DNA of 64,000 nt, taken from Onishia taeanensis (lineage in GTDB: Bacteria; Pseudomonadota; Gammaproteobacteria; Pseudomonadales; Halomonadaceae). The stretch lies in assembly GCF_003268885.1 (NCBI RefSeq), contig NZ_QLSX01000006.1, forward strand, positions 124,001 through 188,000. Direction: 5' to 3'. Below the pieces are notes generated by a model, which saw only the letters and a list, made by a program, of their open reading frames with translations, was not told the DNA's origin and made no database searches. This document shows positions 26,180 through 40,195 of the stretch, piece after piece; the first letter of the stretch is position 1; every line of letters begins with the position of its first letter. The position numbers were made by a program, and so were the translations under genes.

Positions 26180-27165
26180 GAAGAGGTCTCCTGGTTGGTG
26201 TCGCCAAGGTGAATGCCCGGCGCGAAGCGCTCGCCGCGAGCATTGAGCAGATCACGGGCCGCCAGCGGCTTGCCGCCGGGTAACTGGGCGCGGGTGATCC
26301 GCAGCACCTCGTCGCCGCCCGCACCGCAGGCCACGCGCAGGGCATCGCCAGCGGCGGGTAGCAGCGTGCCGGGGGCGACGGTAGGGTCATTGGCTTCCGC
26401 GCGACCGGGTTCGGCCAGCCACAGCCGCAGCGGCTCGCCGGCGAGCCGTGTCCAGGCCACCGGCCAGGGGTTGAAGGCGCGCACCTTGGCGGCCAGGGCC
26501 TCGCTCGGGGCGGTGAAATCGAGCTCACCTTCGGCCTTGGAGAGCTTGGCGGCGTAGGTCACGCCGTCCTCGGGCTGCGGGGTGGCGGTCAGGCCGGGGC
26601 CGGCGAGGGCGTTTAGTGCCGCCACGATCGCCTCGCCGCCGAGTGCTGCCAGGCGGTCATGCAGATCGCCGCCGGTGGTGGTGACATCCAGCGGCGTGCG
26701 CCGTTCGAGCAGCATGGCGCCGGTATCCAGCCCGGCATCCATCTGCATGATGGTTACGCCGCTTTCCGTATCGCCGGCCTCGAGAGCGCGCTGGATCGGT
26801 GCGGCACCGCGCCAACGCGGCAGCAGCGAGGCATGCACGTTCAGGCAGCCCATCGGCGGTATGTCGAGCACCGCCTGGGGCAGCAGCAGCCCGTAGGCCA
26901 CCACCACCATGATGTCGGCGTCGATGGCGGCGAGCTCGGCCTGGGCGTCGGCGTCCTTGAGCGAGACGGGCTGATGGACCGGCAGGCCGTGCTCCAGTGC
27001 CCGCGCCTTGACGGGGCTCGGGGTCAGCTTGCGGCCGCGCCCGGCGGGGCGGTCGGGCTGGGTATAGACGGCCACCACTTGATGGTCGCTGTCGAGCAGA
27101 GCATCGAGGCTGGCCGCGGCGAAGTCGGGGGTGCCGGCGAAGATCACGCGCAGGGGTCGGGTCAT
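26176..27165 (-). CDS. fmt: Methionyl-tRNA formyltransferase
   Basis: Formylates initiator Met-tRNA using 10-formyl-THF. The 329-residue protein starts MTRPLRVIFAGTPDFAAASL and has the signature CLNVHASLLPRWRGAAPIQRA. DAGLDTGAMLL and a C-terminal OB-type tRNA-binding domain follow. The frame extends 21 codons further, but homology begins at ATG 27165. It lies between def and rsmB, and the three act on initiation and ribosome function. Confidence 0.96.
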   Translation of the reverse strand: MTRPLRVIFAGTPDFAAASLDALLDSDHQVVAVYTQPDRPAGRGRKLTPSPVKARALEHGLPVHQPVSLKDADAQAELAAIDADIMVVVAYGLLLPQAVLDIPPMGCLNVHASLLPRWRGAAPIQRALEAGDTESGVTIMQMDAGLDTGAMLLERRTPLDVTTTGGDLHDRLAALGGEAIVAALNALAGPGLTATPQPEDGVTYAAKLSKAEGELDFTAPSEALAAKVRAFNPWPVAWTRLAGEPLRLWLAEPGRAEANDPTVAPGTLLPAAGDALRVACGAGGDEVLRITRAQLPGGKPLAARDLLNARGERFAPGIHLGDTNQETSS

Positions 27166-27231
27166 GAAAGGCCTTGCTGGGTCAAAACGATCAGGGTGGG
27201 CGACAGCATAGCGTAACGCCGCCGACAACGA

Positions 27232-27270
27232 CGAAGGCCGGCCGCGTCAGCGTGACGGGGCCGGCCTTCG
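27232..27270 (-). terminator. Hairpin between def and fmt
   Basis: CGAAGGCCGGCC / GGCCGGCCTTCG, a 12-bp perfect stem with a 15-base loop, in the 144-bp def-fmt spacer. There is no T-run on the minus strand, so partial attenuation is more likely than full termination. Confidence 0.45.
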
Positions 27271-27309
27271 GCAGGCCAGAATCTGACCTGACTCTGGAAG
27301 GGCTGGCGC

Positions 27310-27822
27310 TCAGGCGGGCTGCATCTGACGATGGCGCTTCTGCATTTTCTTCATCACCCGGTCACGCTTGAGCGGTGACAGGTAATCGACGAACAGCCGT
27401 CCTTCCAGGTGGTCGTACTCGTGCTGAATGCAGTGGGCCAGCAGGCCGTCGGCTTCGAGCTCGTAGGCGCTGCCGTCACGATCCAGTGCCTTGAGGTGAA
27501 CGCGCAGGGCACGCGGCACTTCGGCGTAGTACTCGGGGATCGACAGGCAACCTTCCTGCATCGGCTCGCGCTCATCGCCGATCGGCGTGTACTCGGGGTT
27601 GATCAGCACCAGGGGCTCGTTACGGTTCTCGCTGACGTCCATCACGATGACGCGACGATGCACATCGACCTGGCTTGCCGCCAGACCAATGCCTTGGGCG
27701 TCATACATGGTCTCCAGCATGTCGTCGACCAGCTGACGAACGTCGTCGTCGACGGTGTCGACCGCCACCGCATGAGTGCGCAGGCGCTCGTCCGGGAACT
27801 CGAGGATGGGTAACTTGGCCAT
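27310..27822 (-). CDS. def: Peptide deformylase
   Basis: Metal-dependent enzyme removing N-formyl from nascent proteins. The 170-residue product has the three family motifs [15 protein letters not shown] and the metal-binding QHEYDHL. It starts [15 protein letters not shown], typical of class I enzymes. It is first in the def-fmt-rsmB run and divergent from the LysM gene. Confidence 0.97.
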   Translation of the reverse strand: MAKLPILEFPDERLRTHAVAVDTVDDDVRQLVDDMLETMYDAQGIGLAASQVDVHRRVIVMDVSENRNEPLVLINPEYTPIGDEREPMQEGCLSIPEYYAEVPRALRVHLKALDRDGSAYELEADGLLAHCIQHEYDHLEGRLFVDYLSPLKRDRVMKKMQKRHRQMQPA

Positions 27823-28198
27823 GACGTTGAAATCACCGTAGGTAAAATTCTGAGATATTACTCGTATTGTAGTGGCCGGGCTCGGCGAACGGAACCGCTA
27901 TCCATATTATGGTCACGATAGGACGCGACTATTCCATGCAGGATTCCAGGTGCGTATTCCATGTACGTATCCAAGGTACGATGACGAGCCTAAGTGGGGC
28001 GTCGAGTCTCGGTAAGATGACGAGGCCAGGTAAGGTGTCAGTCTAGGTAAGGTGTCAGTCTAAGGACGATGGCGAGACGGCGAAGCCGTTGTCCCTGCCC
28101 GGCGAGCGTGGCCGAGGCGCAGCGCCAAGGATACACTGATGGCGCCAACGACTTCTAACGTGATGCCCGGCCGCGCGCCGAGGATGAGGGAGCACGAA
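27823..28198. other. Divergent intergenic region between def and the LysM gene
   Basis: 376 bases that must hold promoters for both sides. It contains two exact 17-bp tandem copies of GGTAAGGTGTCAGTCTA at 28029-28062, and an AT-rich stretch (27835-27880) next to def as a likely promoter. No gene is seen. Confidence 0.5.
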
Positions 28199-29353
28199 AT
28201 GACGCAAACACGGCGGCGGTCCAGACGTATCCTGACGGAACTGGGCAATGCCATTGGTATGGGGCGAGGCCATGACCAACACCAGAAGCCGCATGCCGCC
28301 GTCAGGTGGTCAGGGGCCGTGGCGGTGCTGGTTATTGGCCTGCTCGCCGCGGGCCTGGTGCATGCTCAGGAAAGGATGCTGCGCGATGACGCGCCCCAGC
28401 GCTACACCGTGGTTCGCGGCGATACCCTCTGGGACATTTCCGGGCGCTTTCTGAATCATCCCTGGCAGTGGCCGCAGGTCTGGCAGGTCAATCCGCAGAT
28501 CGACAACCCGCACCTGATCTATCCGGGTGACGTGATCGTCATTCGAGACTGTGATGGTCGACCCTGCCTGGGGCTCGAACGCGGCCAGAACGTGGTCAAG
28601 CTGTCGCCCGAAGTGAAGCGCATCCCTCGCCGTCAGGCCATCCCGCCGCTTCCTCTTGAGGTGGTCGAGAACTTCCTGACGAGGCATCGTATCGTCGATG
28701 CCTCGTTCAACCTGGCCGAGCAACCTTATGTGGTAGCCAGCGGCGACAAGCGGCTGATCAGCGGTGCCGGCGATAGCGTTTTTGTGCGCGGGGAGCTTAA
28801 GCGCGATGGCCGCTACGGCATCTACCGGCCCGGTGAGGTCTACCGCGACGGCCAGGGCGCGTTCCTCGGTCAGGAGCTGATCAGCATCGGCGAGGGCCGC
28901 CTGTCCAGTCGCGAGGGTGAACTCAGCAAGCTTGCGCTGCTCACTTCCCGCCAGGAGGTGCGCGACGGTGATCTGGTGATGCCGCTGGAGCAGCTCGAAC
29001 TGACCGGCGAGTTTCAGCCTCGCCCGCCTGAACAAGCGGTCGAGGGTCGCATCCTCGCCGTGCCGGGCGGCGTTCGTTTCATCGGCCGGCTGCACGTCGT
29101 GGCGCTGGATGCCGGCACCCGCGACGGCGTCAAGCCAGGCCATGTGCTGGCCATCGAACAGCAGGGCGAGCTGGTCAGCGACCCCCGAACCGAAGAGCCG
29201 GTGCGCCTGCCGGGCGTCGATGCCGGTCTGGTGATGGTCTTTCGCAGCTACGACCGGGTCAGCTACGGCCTGGTCATGCAAGCCAACCGCACCCTTGAGG
29301 TCGGTGATCGCGTGCACACCCCCGATTCGATGGACCTGTATTCATTGAGGTGA
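28199..29353 (+). CDS. LysM peptidoglycan-binding domain protein
   Basis: 384-residue envelope protein. It has a basic N-terminus, one membrane/signal-anchor helix at about residues 37-55 (VAVLVIGLLAAGLVHA), then a LysM domain at about 67-117 (VVRGDTLWDISGRF ... NPHLIYPGDVIVI). A long C-terminal region of beta-rich repeats is of unknown function. GGGAG precedes ATG 28199 by 6 bases; an upstream ATG at 28139 is in frame but lacks a site. LysM protein next to dprA and divergent from def is a conserved gammaproteobacterial arrangement. Confidence 0.88.
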   Translation: MTQTRRRSRRILTELGNAIGMGRGHDQHQKPHAAVRWSGAVAVLVIGLLAAGLVHAQERMLRDDAPQRYTVVRGDTLWDISGRFLNHPWQWPQVWQVNPQIDNPHLIYPGDVIVIRDCDGRPCLGLERGQNVVKLSPEVKRIPRRQAIPPLPLEVVENFLTRHRIVDASFNLAEQPYVVASGDKRLISGAGDSVFVRGELKRDGRYGIYRPGEVYRDGQGAFLGQELISIGEGRLSSREGELSKLALLTSRQEVRDGDLVMPLEQLELTGEFQPRPPEQAVEGRILAVPGGVRFIGRLHVVALDAGTRDGVKPGHVLAIEQQGELVSDPRTEEPVRLPGVDAGLVMVFRSYDRVSYGLVMQANRTLEVGDRVHTPDSMDLYSLR

Positions 29354-29427
29354 GACAGACACTTTTAGAGTTAGCTGACATCATCTCAATCATTAGCGGA
29401 CGCTATCTAAATAAAGAGGACGGCGTG

Positions 29428-30567
29428 ATGACGGCCAAGGACTGGCTGGTACTATCGCTGCTGCCGGGGCTCGGGCCGCGGCGCATTCAGACCCTGCGCG
29501 AACGCGCGCCGGAATGTCTCGAGAGCTGGCCCGAGGGCTGGCTGGCGCTGCTGCCGCGACCCGCCGCCACGGCGCTCAGGCTGTGGCTCGACCATCCCGA
29601 TCGCAGCCCCCTGGCGCCAGCCGTGGACGCCCTCGATGGCTGGCTTGCCGCCTCTGTTCATCACGCCCTTCTGCATCCTGGCCACTCGTGTTGGCCTGCA
29701 CTGCTCGATGAACTGCCCGATCCACCCGCCGTGCTGTGGGCCTGCGGCGACCTCGCCGCCCTGACGCCACCAGCACTGGCCATTGTCGGTTCCCGACGGC
29801 CCACTCGCGATGGGCTTGAGAGCGCCGCCGCCTTTGGTCGCGACCTGGCGGGCCAGGGCTATGCCACCGTCAGCGGCATGGCACTGGGTATCGACGGTGC
29901 CGCCCAGCGTGCGGCCCTGGATGCCGGCGGCGCGAGCGTGGCGGTGTTGGGCTGCGGGGTCGATGTGGTCTATCCGCCGCGCCATGAGGCGCTGCATCGC
30001 CGCCTGCAGGGCGAGGGCGGGCTGCTGCTCTCGGAGCACCCGCCAGGCACTCGGGCTCGTCCGGCCTTCTTTCCCCGCCGCAACCGCATCGTCACCGGGC
30101 TGTCGCTCGGGGTGCTGGTGGTCGAGGCCGCCGAGAAGAGTGGCTCGCTGGTCAGCGCCCGGCTTGCCATGGAGCAGAACCGCGAGGTATTTGCCCTGCC
30201 GGGCTCGATCCACAATCCCCAGGCCAGGGGCTGTCTGGGGCTGATTCGCCAGGGGGCGACCCTGGTAACCGGCATCGAGGATATCCTCGAGGAGTTGCCG
30301 CCCTGGGCCGGGGCAGCGGCTATCGGTTCGATTGATGCGCCTGCCCGCACACGCCAGGTGACGCATGTCCCTGCGGCGAGCGATGCCGGCCCCCAAGATC
30401 CGCTGCTCGAGTTGCTGAGCGAGCGCCCCACGCCGCTGGATGTTCTGGTCGAGCTCACCGGTCAGGATGTCGGACACTGTCAGCGGCGGCTGCTCGAGCT
30501 TGAAATCGAGGGGCTGGCCACCCAGGCGGTAGGCGGCTGGGTCCGCCTGTCCGGGCGTCTTCTGTAA
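29428..30567 (+). CDS. dprA: DNA-processing protein DprA
   Basis: Loads RecA on incoming single-stranded DNA during transformation. 379 residues: an N-terminal SAM-like region, a central Rossmann-like SLOG domain with AIVGSRRPTRDGL, TVSGMALGIDGAAQRAAL, VAVLGCGVDVVYPP and FPRRNRIVTGLS, and a C-terminal winged helix (DPLLELLSERPTPLDVLVE). AGAGGA lies 7 bases before ATG 29428. It follows the LysM gene. Confidence 0.94.
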   Translation: MTAKDWLVLSLLPGLGPRRIQTLRERAPECLESWPEGWLALLPRPAATALRLWLDHPDRSPLAPAVDALDGWLAASVHHALLHPGHSCWPALLDELPDPPAVLWACGDLAALTPPALAIVGSRRPTRDGLESAAAFGRDLAGQGYATVSGMALGIDGAAQRAALDAGGASVAVLGCGVDVVYPPRHEALHRRLQGEGGLLLSEHPPGTRARPAFFPRRNRIVTGLSLGVLVVEAAEKSGSLVSARLAMEQNREVFALPGSIHNPQARGCLGLIRQGATLVTGIEDILEELPPWAGAAAIGSIDAPARTRQVTHVPAASDAGPQDPLLELLSERPTPLDVLVELTGQDVGHCQRRLLELEIEGLATQAVGGWVRLSGRLL

Positions 30568-30674
30568 CAGCTCAGCGGCCCCTCGGGCGGGGCGCACATG
30601 ATAGACTTTGCGTCAGTTGCTCCCGATGCCCAGATGTTTTCGACGCCCAGTTCTTTCGATACATAGGATCGCCG

Positions 30675-33108
<2,434 letters not shown>

Positions 33109-33213
33109 GGCTTTTCTTCAACCCCTCTCTTCAGCTCCTCTTTTCAAACCCAAGCCTCGGGGCTAAGCATCAGACCCTAGCGTTGGCCCCAGCACATCAA
33201 GCAAAAGTCCACC

Positions 33214-33255
33214 AAGCAAAAGCCCGCCGGTCATCAGACCGGCGGGCTTTTGCTT
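33214..33255. terminator. Bidirectional terminator after aroE
   Basis: A perfect 19-bp stem (AAGCAAAAGCCCGCCGGTC and its complement) with the loop ATCA. A- and T-rich ends on both sides allow it to serve aroE and the convergent small membrane gene. Confidence 0.85.
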
Positions 33256-33346
33256 GGGCAGGCGAAAGGCCGCTTAGGCAGGGCGAATTAAATAGGGCCA
33301 CTCAGAGAGCGCAACGCTCGCCTCAGCGGTGCTTGAAGTAGCGCCT

Positions 33347-33619
33347 TCAGCGTTTCTTGATATACAGCCCCGCCATGGTCATGCCCAGTCCCAGCACCGA
33401 CAGCGCGAGGCCGCCATTCACCAGCCAGGGCGCACGGACGAGCCAGGGTACGAAGGGCTGAGGCGTGTCGCGACAGACCCCGTCAAGATAGTCCCAATGG
33501 CCGCCGTCGAGCATACAGCCGCGCACGTCGCCGAGTTCCAGAAAGTAGATCCCAAGCAGCACTACGATCGGCAGAATCAGCAGGGCCATGCCTGCGCGAA
33601 TCAGGTGCCGGCGGGTCAT
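33347..33619 (-). CDS. Small two-helix membrane protein
   Basis: 90 residues, no family recognised. It has two hydrophobic helices (residues about 8-28 and 64-86) around a short loop with two cysteines (RGCMLDGGHWDYLDGVCRD) that could form a disulfide in the periplasm. The C-terminus is YIKKR. The start is adjacent to the M48 protease stop (33620), so it is probably co-transcribed downstream of that gene. Confidence 0.65.
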   Translation of the reverse strand: MTRRHLIRAGMALLILPIVVLLGIYFLELGDVRGCMLDGGHWDYLDGVCRDTPQPFVPWLVRAPWLVNGGLALSVLGLGMTMAGLYIKKR

Positions 33620-34420
33620 CTAGGAACGGCTACAGTTGGGCGTCTTGCCTGACTGGCGCGCCTGCTGGTAGCGAGGCAGGGCCTCGTTCATGCTGGCCTC
33701 GAGGCCGCTGATACGCTGATTGTTGCTGGGGTGCGTGGACATCCACACCGGTGGCTGGCCGCCGCCCGCCTGGCTCATCTTCTCCCACAGGGTCACGCTG
33801 GCGCGGGGGTCGAAGCCGGCATCGGCCATCAGCTGAATGCCCAGCGTATCCGCCTCGCTTTCGTGGCTGCGAGAGAAGGGCAGCATGATGCCGTATTGAG
33901 CCCCAGCGCCGAGAGCGCCCATTATGGCGTCGCCCTGGGGCCCTTGGATGCCGGCGGCGCTCTGGATCACCGACAGGCCGAGCTGGGTGGCCTGCTGGGT
34001 CGACACGCGTTCGTTGGCATGGCGTGCCAGGACGTGGGAGACCTCGTGGCCGATCACCGCGGCCAGCTGGTCCTGGTTGCTGGCGATCTCGAGCAGGCCG
34101 GTGTTGACGCCGATATAGCCGCCGGGCAAGGCGAAGGCGTTGGCCGAGGGATCATCGAAGACCTTGACCTGCCAGCTGGGCGCCAGGTTCGAAGACGGCA
34201 GTTCGGCGACGATGGCATTCGACACGCACTGCACATAGTTCAGGGTGGCGCCGCCCACCGTCGGCAGCTCCTGCTGGTACTGCTCGAAGGTTTGCGCGCC
34301 CATCTGGTTGAGCTGCTGGTCGGACACCAGCGTCAGCTGTTGCCGCCCGGTGGGTGAACTCGAGCAGGCCGCCAGGGCCAGACTCAGGGCGCCCACGGCC
34401 ATTCCTTGTATCCAACGCAT
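33620..34420 (-). CDS. M48-family metalloprotease lipoprotein
   Basis: 266-residue zinc protease similar to LoiP/YggG. The lipoprotein signal ends LSLALAAC near residue 18. The catalytic motif is IGHEVSHVLARHANERVS near residue 123, and the third zinc ligand is in SHESEADTLGIQLM. MSTHPSNNQRI is the late conserved block. The expected location is the periplasmic face of the outer membrane, in envelope quality control. ATG 34420 has AAGGAGG at 8 bases. Confidence 0.9.
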   Translation of the reverse strand: MRWIQGMAVGALSLALAACSSSPTGRQQLTLVSDQQLNQMGAQTFEQYQQELPTVGGATLNYVQCVSNAIVAELPSSNLAPSWQVKVFDDPSANAFALPGGYIGVNTGLLEIASNQDQLAAVIGHEVSHVLARHANERVSTQQATQLGLSVIQSAAGIQGPQGDAIMGALGAGAQYGIMLPFSRSHESEADTLGIQLMADAGFDPRASVTLWEKMSQAGGGQPPVWMSTHPSNNQRISGLEASMNEALPRYQQARQSGKTPNCSRS

Positions 34421-34541
34421 TGTCACATCCTCCTTGGGCCGGCAGCGAAAGGTTCGCTGGACGGCATATCACAGTTTGCCACAAGATACTCTGATCGCCA
34501 GTGCGGTAAAACCGCGACGTCTGCAACCAAGGAGATACTGC

Positions 34542-35411
34542 ATGGATGACGCCCTGGCCCGGCGCCTGCTGGAAATGATGGAACGGGTGGAGCCATGGCT
34601 GCCGCCTGTCTCGGTCGAGATCGACTGGCAACATGACATCGCCGCCCTATGGCAGCGTCATGCCCTGGGTGGGCAGTTGATGCCGGTTCCGCCCCGAGAC
34701 GCGCTTGGCCTGGATGACCTGCTGGGCATCGAGCGACAGAAGCGCGCGCTGATCGACAATACCCGCGCCTTCCTGCGCGGCTACCCCGCCAACCATGCCC
34801 TGCTGTGGGGCGCCCGAGGCAGTGGCAAGTCATCGCTGGTTCGGGCCCTGCTCAATGGCCTGGCCCCTGAAGGGCTACGCCTGGTGCAGGTGGACCGGCA
34901 CGATCTGGCGGGTCTGCCGAGCCTGGTGGCTCTGCTGCGCAACGAGCCGCATCGTTTCGTGGTGTATTGCGACGATCTGTCTTTCGAGGGCCACGACGAT
35001 GCCTACAAGGCCCTGAAGAGCGTGCTCGACGGCGCTATCACCGGCCCACCCGAGAATGTGCTGCTCTACGCCACCTCTAACCGTCGCCATCTGCTGCCGG
35101 AATCCATGAGCGACAATCAGGCAACCCGCGTGGTGGACGATGAGCTGCATCATGGCGATGCCGTCGAGGAGAAAATCTCGCTGTCGGACCGTTTCGGCCT
35201 CTGGCTGGCCTTCCATCCCTTCAGCCAGGACGCCTACCTGGAGACCTGCCAGCACTGGGTCGCCCATCTCGGCGCCGCCGAGGACTGGTCGCCCGATGCC
35301 CGCGCCGAGGCCGTGCGCTTCGCCACCCTGCGCGGCGGACGCAGCGGGCGCATCGCCTGGCAGTTCGCCTGCCAGTGGATCGGTAGCCGGCGTCTGCAGG
35401 CAGAAGCCTGA
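34542..35411 (+). CDS. DUF815 AAA-type ATPase
   Basis: 289-residue ATPase of unknown role. Walker A is LLWGARGSGKSSLVRAL near residue 87, and a Walker B-like FVVYCDDLSFEG follows. LLYATSNRRHLLPESM and SLSDRFGLWLAFHPFSQDAYL are DUF815 hallmarks. GGAGATACTGC precedes ATG 34542. It is convergent with der and ends before a terminator. Confidence 0.88.
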   Translation: MDDALARRLLEMMERVEPWLPPVSVEIDWQHDIAALWQRHALGGQLMPVPPRDALGLDDLLGIERQKRALIDNTRAFLRGYPANHALLWGARGSGKSSLVRALLNGLAPEGLRLVQVDRHDLAGLPSLVALLRNEPHRFVVYCDDLSFEGHDDAYKALKSVLDGAITGPPENVLLYATSNRRHLLPESMSDNQATRVVDDELHHGDAVEEKISLSDRFGLWLAFHPFSQDAYLETCQHWVAHLGAAEDWSPDARAEAVRFATLRGGRSGRIAWQFACQWIGSRRLQAEA

Positions 35412-35502
35412 ACCTGGCTGAAAGCCCTGGGTCGAGTGCTGCTGCACAACCGGTCTTTACAAGCCCTATTCACAAGCGCTATTCACACGTCGTCTTTAAA
35501 AA

Positions 35503-35540
35503 CACAGCCCCCGCCGGAGCGAGTCCGACGGGGGCTTGTG
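35503..35540. terminator. Hairpin between DUF815 gene and der
   Basis: CACAGCCCCCGCCGGA pairs with TCCGACGGGGGCTTGTG with one bulge and the loop GCGAG, lying between convergent genes. Confidence 0.7.
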
Positions 35541-35577
35541 ATGCGCCAGGTGCTTCTGAAGGCTCTCGTGAGCCAGC

Positions 35578-36981
35578 CTAGCGGCGGTTCTTGCGGGCTT
35601 CCTTGGTCCGGCCCAGCTCGCGCTTCTTGGCCTTCTCGCGGTCGCCGGCGCCGGCCATGCTGTCATACGGGTTCTTGCCGGAGCGGAACTCGAAGCGGAT
35701 CGGCGTGCCGCGCACCTTGAGTACCTTGCGGAAGGTGTTGGTCAGGAAGCGTTTGTAGGCTTCCGGCAGCGCTTCGGTCTGGTTGCCGTGCACGACGATG
35801 ATCGGCGGGTTGCTGCCGCCCTGGTGCGCCATGCGCAGCTTGATGCGGCGGCCATGGACCAGCGGCGGCTGATGCTCGGTGACCGCATCCTGCAGGATGT
35901 TGGTCAGGCGGTTGGTCGACCAGTGGCTGTTGGCAGAGGCAAAGGCGCGGTCGATGGACGGATAGAGATCGCCCACCGCGGTGCCGTGCAGCGCCGAAAT
36001 GAAGTGCATCTCGGCGTAGTCGGCGAAGCCCAGGCGGCGCTTGATGGCGGCGCGCATCTTGTCCTTGGCTTCGGCCTCCAGGCCGTCCCACTTGTTGACT
36101 GCCAGCACCAGGGCACGCCCAGAACTCAGCACATAGTCGAGCAGGTGCAGGTCCTGCTCGACCAGGCCTGAGCGCGCGTCCAGCACCATGATCGCGACAT
36201 GGCACTCCTTGATGGCGTCCAGCGTCTTGATGATCGAGAACTTCTCGGCGATTTCCGTGACGTTCTTGCGCCGACGAACCCCGGCAGTGTCGACCAGCAC
36301 ATAGGGCTTGCCGCGGCGCTCGAAGGGGATCTCAATGGCGTCGCGGGTGGTGCCCGCCTCGTCGAAGACCACCACCCGGTCTTCGCCGAGCAGGCGATTG
36401 ACCAGGGTCGACTTGCCGACGTTGGGCCGGCCGATCACGCCGATGCGAATCCCGTTGCTCAGGTCCGGCGGCGCGGCGTTGGCTTCACGCTCGGGGAAGG
36501 GCTCGAGCACTTCCTCGATCAGCGAGGTGACGTTGCGGCCGTGGGCCGCGGCGATCGGGCGCGGGTCGCCGATGCCCAGTCCCCAGAAGTCACCGGACGC
36601 GGTGTCTTCGTCCAGGCCGTCGGTCTTGTTGACGACTAGCCAGGTCTTCTTCTGGTTGACGCGCAGGTGGTTGGCGATGGCCTCGTCGGCGACGTTCAGG
36701 CCGGCGCGACCGTCGACCATGAACAGCACGATGTCGGCCTCGTCGATGGCCAGTAGCGACTGTTCGGCCATGGCGGCGTCGATGCCTTGCTCGTCGCCAC
36801 TGATGCCGCCGGTATCGATCACCGTGTAGGTCTTGTCGCCGAGTGCCCCGTTGCCGTACTTGCGGTCACGGGTGAGGCCCGGGAAGTCGGCCACCAGGGC
36901 GTCCCGCGAACGGGTCAGGCGGTTGAAGAGCGTGGACTTGCCGACATTGGGTCGGCCGACCAGGGCGATGACAGGATTCAT
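35578..36981 (-). CDS. der: Ribosome assembly GTPase Der
   Basis: Essential GTPase of 50S maturation. 467 residues with two G domains ([14 protein letters not shown] at residue 8 and [16 protein letters not shown] near 187), each with a DTxG switch ([15 protein letters not shown]) and NKTD/NKWD. A KH-like C-terminal domain and a basic tail follow. Its start overlaps the bamB stop by 4 bases; bamB-der is a conserved pair. Confidence 0.97.
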   Translation of the reverse strand: MNPVIALVGRPNVGKSTLFNRLTRSRDALVADFPGLTRDRKYGNGALGDKTYTVIDTGGISGDEQGIDAAMAEQSLLAIDEADIVLFMVDGRAGLNVADEAIANHLRVNQKKTWLVVNKTDGLDEDTASGDFWGLGIGDPRPIAAAHGRNVTSLIEEVLEPFPEREANAAPPDLSNGIRIGVIGRPNVGKSTLVNRLLGEDRVVVFDEAGTTRDAIEIPFERRGKPYVLVDTAGVRRRKNVTEIAEKFSIIKTLDAIKECHVAIMVLDARSGLVEQDLHLLDYVLSSGRALVLAVNKWDGLEAEAKDKMRAAIKRRLGFADYAEMHFISALHGTAVGDLYPSIDRAFASANSHWSTNRLTNILQDAVTEHQPPLVHGRRIKLRMAHQGGSNPPIIVVHGNQTEALPEAYKRFLTNTFRKVLKVRGTPIRFEFRSGKNPYDSMAGAGDREKAKKRELGRTKEARKNRR

Positions 36982-38129
36982 GGTAGTTCGCGGATCTCCA
37001 GCGCCTCTAGGCGCCCGTCGTTGGCCAGCGCATGAATGCGCCGACCGTCAGTGAGGGGGCGCAGGCTGATGCCCGAGCTATCGATGTGCTCGCGACCGGC
37101 CAGGCGGCCGTCGGTGGCATCGAGCAGGTGCAAATAGCCTTCGAAATCGCCGAGCACCAGCTTGCCGTCGGCAAAGGCCGGGGCAGTCAGCTGGCGACCT
37201 TCGAGGGCGTTGCTGCGCCATTTGATTTGGCCGGACAGGGCGTCCAGCGCCAGCACATGGCTGGCGTCGTCGATGACGTAGAGGGTCTCGCCGACCAGCA
37301 GCGGTGACAGGTAGCTCGAGATGTCGCGCTCCCACAGGGTCTCGCCGCTCTGGGCTTCCATGGCCACCAGGCGGCCGTGGTAGCTGGTCAGGTAGAGGCG
37401 GCCATCGCGGGTCAGCAGCGGCTCGCCGTCGAGGTCGATCAGGCGATCCACTTCGCTGCGGCCCTTGGGCACGGCGATGCGCTGCTCCCAGAGGGCCTGG
37501 CCGCTGCGGTTGTCGATGGTGGCGATGCGGCCGTTGGCGAAGCCGGCGAAGGTCACCGGCTCGATGACCCTCGGCGTGCCGGTGCCGCGCAGGGTCAAGG
37601 CGGGGTCACTGGTGGTATAGACCCACTGCTCGGCGCCGCTGTCGCGCTCAAGCGCAGTGACGCTGCCATCGACGCTCTGTACAACGAGCAGCCGCTGGTT
37701 GGGCTGGGGGGCGGCCAGCACTTCGCTGGGCACGCGAGAGCGCCACAGCACCTTGCCGTCGGCCTGGTCGATGGCCAGCACTTCGCCGTTGCGGGTGCCC
37801 AGATAGAGCCGCTCGGCCACGGCGGTCAGGCCGCTGGAGACGGGATTGTCGAGCTCGACCGTCCAGCGCCGTTCGCCGTTCTCGGCGTCGATCGCCATCA
37901 GTTCGCCTTCGGCATCGGCGGCGAACAGGGTGTCGCCGTCCAGGGACGGGCTGATTGGATAGCGCGCCTCGCCAAGGCCGTCGCCGACCTGCACGGACCA
38001 GAGGCCGTCCAGCGTCACACTCTCGGTGAAGCTGGTGAGTTCCTTGGGCGGCGTCTCGGGTTCGACCTGACCGGCACAGCCGGCGAGTAGGCTAAGTGAT
38101 GCCAACGCGATCACCAGAGTCGATTTCAT
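36978..38129 (-). CDS. bamB: Outer membrane assembly lipoprotein BamB
   Basis: Beta-propeller lipoprotein of the BAM complex, periplasmic side of the outer membrane. 383 residues: lipobox LSLLAGC near residue 18, then PQQ/WD-like repeats each with a [10 protein letters not shown]- or [13 protein letters not shown]-type motif, and a final [17 protein letters not shown] strand. It overlaps yfgM upstream by 4 bases and der downstream by 4 bases. Confidence 0.95.
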   Translation of the reverse strand: MKSTLVIALASLSLLAGCAGQVEPETPPKELTSFTESVTLDGLWSVQVGDGLGEARYPISPSLDGDTLFAADAEGELMAIDAENGERRWTVELDNPVSSGLTAVAERLYLGTRNGEVLAIDQADGKVLWRSRVPSEVLAAPQPNQRLLVVQSVDGSVTALERDSGAEQWVYTTSDPALTLRGTGTPRVIEPVTFAGFANGRIATIDNRSGQALWEQRIAVPKGRSEVDRLIDLDGEPLLTRDGRLYLTSYHGRLVAMEAQSGETLWERDISSYLSPLLVGETLYVIDDASHVLALDALSGQIKWRSNALEGRQLTAPAFADGKLVLGDFEGYLHLLDATDGRLAGREHIDSSGISLRPLTDGRRIHALANDGRLEALEIRELP

Positions 38130-38785
38130 AGCGTGGCTTCCTCTGCACCGAGGTTGTCGAGCTTGAGCTGTGTGCCGAACAGCGGCTGACCGCTGGCTTC
38201 GGCGGTGGCCAGGGCTTCGCGATAGGCCTCGCGGGCATTTTCCCGGTTGCCGAGCGACAGCTGGGCGTCGCCACGCAGTTCCATGCGCTGGGCGCCGAGG
38301 GCTTCACTAGTGATGGCGTCCAGGGTGGCAAGCGCGGTGTCGGCCTCGTCGTCGGCCAGTTGCAGACGGGCCAGGCGCAGCCGCGCCAGGTCCTTGAGAT
38401 AGCCGCGATCGGTCGACTCGATCAGCCTGGACAGGGCATCACGGGCGCCGGTCAGATCACCGTCGGCCACCGCCAGACGTGCCTCGATCAGTGTGGCCAG
38501 GTCGGCGTAGAGGCTGCCGCCGTGTTCGTCGTTGAGCGCGGTCACCTGCTCGCGGGCCTGGGTCAGGGCAGCGTCTTCAAGCGTTGGCTGGCTGGCCAGA
38601 GTCAGCAGCTGCTGGTAGCGCATGGAGGCGGCCTCGGCCTGATTGGCCTGATAGCCCTCCCAGGCCTTCCAGCCGAAGATCCCGGCGGCGGCGATCACCA
38701 CGCCGGCGATCAGCGAGGTGCCGTTTTCTTTCCACCAGCGCTTGATGGCCTCTAGCTGTTCTTCTTCGGTGTTCAGCTCCGCCAC
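38126..38785 (-). CDS. yfgM: YfgM-family membrane-anchored TPR protein
   Basis: Ancillary factor of the SecYEG/PpiD periplasmic chaperone network in E. coli. 219 residues from GTG 38785 (AAGGAGA 6 bases before): the N-terminus AELNTEEEQLEAIKRWWKENG, one membrane helix at about 24-42 (LIAGVVIAAAGIFGW), then a TPR-rich periplasmic part. A frame starting 20 codons earlier exists but lacks the family start. It lies between hisS and bamB as in many gammaproteobacteria. Confidence 0.9.
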   Translation of the reverse strand: MAELNTEEEQLEAIKRWWKENGTSLIAGVVIAAAGIFGWKAWEGYQANQAEAASMRYQQLLTLASQPTLEDAALTQAREQVTALNDEHGGSLYADLATLIEARLAVADGDLTGARDALSRLIESTDRGYLKDLARLRLARLQLADDEADTALATLDAITSEALGAQRMELRGDAQLSLGNRENAREAYREALATAEASGQPLFGTQLKLDNLGAEEATL

Positions 38786-38850
38786 GGGCGGTCTCCTTGC
38801 GTCAGTGACCCCCGCAACGGCAGCCGGTGCGGGGGTGGGCATCATGGATG

Positions 38851-40167
<1,317 letters not shown>

Positions 40168-40195
40168 TGCTTGCTCCTTGAGGGGGGCGTCGGGC